From positions 1-7,942 of the forward strand of contig JAIRWW010000068.1 in NCBI GenBank assembly GCA_031268685.1: a DNA stretch of 7,942 nt, given 5' to 3'. Shown here piece by piece: positions 6,479 through 7,942 of this stretch. The stretch's first letter is position 1, and each line of letters opens with the position of its first letter. The translations under genes and the position numbers were made by a program. The notes under the pieces were generated by a model. It was not told the origin of the DNA. It was given only the letters and a program-made list of their open reading frames with translations, and did not search any database. This stretch comes from Azoarcus sp. (GTDB lineage Bacteria > Pseudomonadota > Gammaproteobacteria > Burkholderiales > Rhodocyclaceae).

Positions 6479-7131
6479 TCATTTTCGACAAGGTCGCCAA
6501 GCAATATCCCGGCGGCTATACAGCGCTCGACGGCATCAGCATCCAGATCGCGCCCGGCGAACTGGTCGTGCTATCGGGGCATTCGGGCGCAGGCAAAAGC
6601 ACGCTCCTGAAACTCATCCCGGCAATCGAGCGGCCGACTTCCGGCACCGTGCGAATCAACGAGCAAGACATCTCGCGCCTGCCGCGCCGGGCGGTTCCCT
6701 ACCTGCGGCGCAACATCGGCATGGTCTTGCAAGAAAGCCGCCTGCTGTTCGACCGCTCGGTGTACGACAACATCATGCTGCCGCTCATCATCAACGGCCA
6801 TCCGCCGGGCGATGCGGCCAAACGGGTGGGAGCCGCGCTCGATCTCGTCGGCCTGCACGGACGAGAGAAAGAATTCCCCGCCGGTCTGTCCGGCGGCGAA
6901 CAGCAGCGGGTGGCAATCGCGCGCGCCTTCGTCAACCGGCCCTCGATCCTGATTGCCGACGAACCCACTGCCCACCTCGACCCGGCCTATGCAGCAGAAA
7001 TTGCCGAACTTTTCAGATCCTTCAACGGCGCGGGCGTCACCGTGCTGGTAGTAACGCACGACGTCTCGCTGTTTCGACACTGGGCGCCCCGACGCATTTC
7101 GCTCGCGCACGGGCGGCTGATGGAGGAATAA
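6475..7131 (+). CDS. ftsE: Cell division ATP-binding protein FtsE
   Basis: FtsE is the cytoplasmic ATPase of the FtsEX complex, which uses ATP hydrolysis to switch periplasmic peptidoglycan hydrolases and their activators at the septum; it does not appear to act as a transporter. The 218-residue length is normal. Motifs in order: Walker A GHSGAGKST at 35-43, Q-loop Gln86 in MVLQES, ABC signature LSGGEQQR at 138-145, Walker B ILIADEP with Asp162-Glu163, D-loop region AHLDP at 166-170, and switch His195 in VVTHD. The commoner family form of the D-loop region is GNLDP, so AH is a mild variation. The ATG at 6475 is chosen because GGAGG lies 7 nt before it and the sequence MIIFDKVAKQYPGG is the family start; longer in-frame extension into ftsY is not credible. 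Its stop overlaps the ftsX start by one base (TAATG). Confidence 0.97.
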   Translation: MIIFDKVAKQYPGGYTALDGISIQIAPGELVVLSGHSGAGKSTLLKLIPAIERPTSGTVRINEQDISRLPRRAVPYLRRNIGMVLQESRLLFDRSVYDNIMLPLIINGHPPGDAAKRVGAALDLVGLHGREKEFPAGLSGGEQQRVAIARAFVNRPSILIADEPTAHLDPAYAAEIAELFRSFNGAGVTVLVVTHDVSLFRHWAPRRISLAHGRLMEE

Positions 7132-7942
7132 TGCGCAACTGGCTCTATCTTCACTCGCGCGCTTTCGTGCAAGCCCTGAAGCGGCTTGGCGGCCAGCCGC
7201 TCGGTACGCTGCTTTCCGCACTGGTGATGGGTGTCGCACTGGCGCTGCCTGCGGGCGGTTACATCCTGCTGGACAACATCGCCGTACTGGCGCGCGGCGT
7301 ATCGGGCACACCCGAAATCAGCCTGTTCCTCGAAGACAAAACGGAACCAGCCCAGGCCGAAGCCATCGAAAGCAAGCTTCAAGCCGAACCCGATCTGGCC
7401 AGCTTCCGGTTCGTATCGCGCGACGAGGCCCTGAAGCAACTCGAAAACAGCGGTCTTGGCGATGTGCTCGGAGGCATTACCGTCAATCCCCTACCCGATG
7501 CCTTTGTCGTCACCTTGCGCAGCGACGATCCGGAATTGTTTGAAACGCTATCGGCGCGCATACGAAGCTGGCCCGGCGTAGCGCACGTCCAACTCGATTC
7601 AGCCTGGGTCAAACGCCTTTCCGCCCTGATCGGACTGGGGCGCACGGTCACCCTGGTGCTGGCGGCGCTGCTTGGTCTGGCGCTGGTCATCGTGACGTTC
7701 AACACCATCCGCCTGCAAATCCTTACCCAAAAAAACGAAATCGACGTCAGCCGCCTGCTTGGCGCGACCGACCGCTTCATTCGCCGCCCGTTTTACTGGT
7801 TCGGCGGCCTGCAAGGCATGTTCGGCGGGCTGGTCGCCCTTGGCGCAGTGTGGATCGGGGTGGATGTACTGGCCGAACCCGTGGCGAAAGTGGCCGAAAC
7901 CTATGGCGCAGTGGTCGCCCTGGCCCATCCCGGCTGGCTGGA
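7131..7942 (+). CDS. ftsX: Cell division protein FtsX (3' end outside window)
   Basis: FtsX is the inner-membrane partner of FtsE; its periplasmic loop recruits and regulates septal amidase activators. The frame is open from the ATG at 7131 to the window end, giving 270 complete codons of an expected 300 or so. The start overlaps the ftsE stop by one base and is preceded by GGAGG 4 nt away. Visible regions are a cytoplasmic N-terminus MRNWLYLHSRAFVQALKRL, a first membrane helix at about 24-47, a periplasmic domain at about 48-165, a second helix at about 170-191, the cytoplasmic coupling segment KNEIDVSRLLGATDRFIRRP at 201-220, and a third helix at about 223-244. The fourth helix, expected near the C-terminus, is cut off. 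The coupling segment closely matches the family (EI-x-RL-x-GAT). In many proteobacteria rpoH follows; that cannot be checked here. Confidence 0.95.
   Translation, partial: MRNWLYLHSRAFVQALKRLGGQPLGTLLSALVMGVALALPAGGYILLDNIAVLARGVSGTPEISLFLEDKTEPAQAEAIESKLQAEPDLASFRFVSRDEALKQLENSGLGDVLGGITVNPLPDAFVVTLRSDDPELFETLSARIRSWPGVAHVQLDSAWVKRLSALIGLGRTVTLVLAALLGLALVIVTFNTIRLQILTQKNEIDVSRLLGATDRFIRRPFYWFGGLQGMFGGLVALGAVWIGVDVLAEPVAKVAETYGAVVALAHPGWL

Noticed and set aside
6571..7311. 246-residue open frame on the minus strand across ftsE and ftsX
   Set aside because: Antisense to two clearly conserved division genes; no family resemblance.

Overview
The window is ordinary, mostly GC-rich bacterial chromosome. 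Gene content and order point to a proteobacterium, most likely a betaproteobacterium: a divergent pair of clusters with ftsY-ftsE-ftsX on one side and two M16 peptidase-like genes, rsmD, coaD and an Allochromatium-type 2[4Fe-4S] ferredoxin gene on the other. This assignment rests on gene order and protein character recalled from known families; no search was run.

Layout. Bases 1-899 (minus) hold the first 299 codons of an accessory AAA-ATPase-like protein of the DUF1703/PD-(D/E)XK type, cut by the window edge and visibly poorer in G+C than the rest. Bases 900-1223 contain no convincing gene, only several short hairpins and a possible promoter for the ATPase gene. Bases 1224-5288 form a compact minus-strand cluster read in the order M16 peptidase (catalytic), M16 homologue (non-catalytic), rsmD, coaD, ferredoxin, with spacings of 26 nt, a 4-nt overlap, a 4-nt overlap and 30 nt. 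Bases 5289-5410 are the divergent control region. Bases 5411-7942 (plus) carry ftsY, ftsE and the first 270 codons of ftsX, joined by a 4-nt and a 1-nt overlap.

How the genes work together. FtsY is the SRP receptor GTPase for co-translational membrane targeting. FtsE and FtsX form the ABC-type complex that controls septal peptidoglycan hydrolases during division. The two M16 proteins both have signal peptides and probably form an active/inactive heterodimer outside the cytoplasm: the first has the zinc-binding HxxEH but has lost the Tyr of the C-terminal Arg/Tyr pair, and the second has the reverse. RsmD methylates 16S rRNA, CoaD makes dephospho-CoA, and the ferredoxin is an electron carrier.

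I did not find a new system. The points most worth a second look are the split M16 active-site elements, the low-GC ATPase gene beside a housekeeping cluster, and the hairpin-rich gap at 900-1223.
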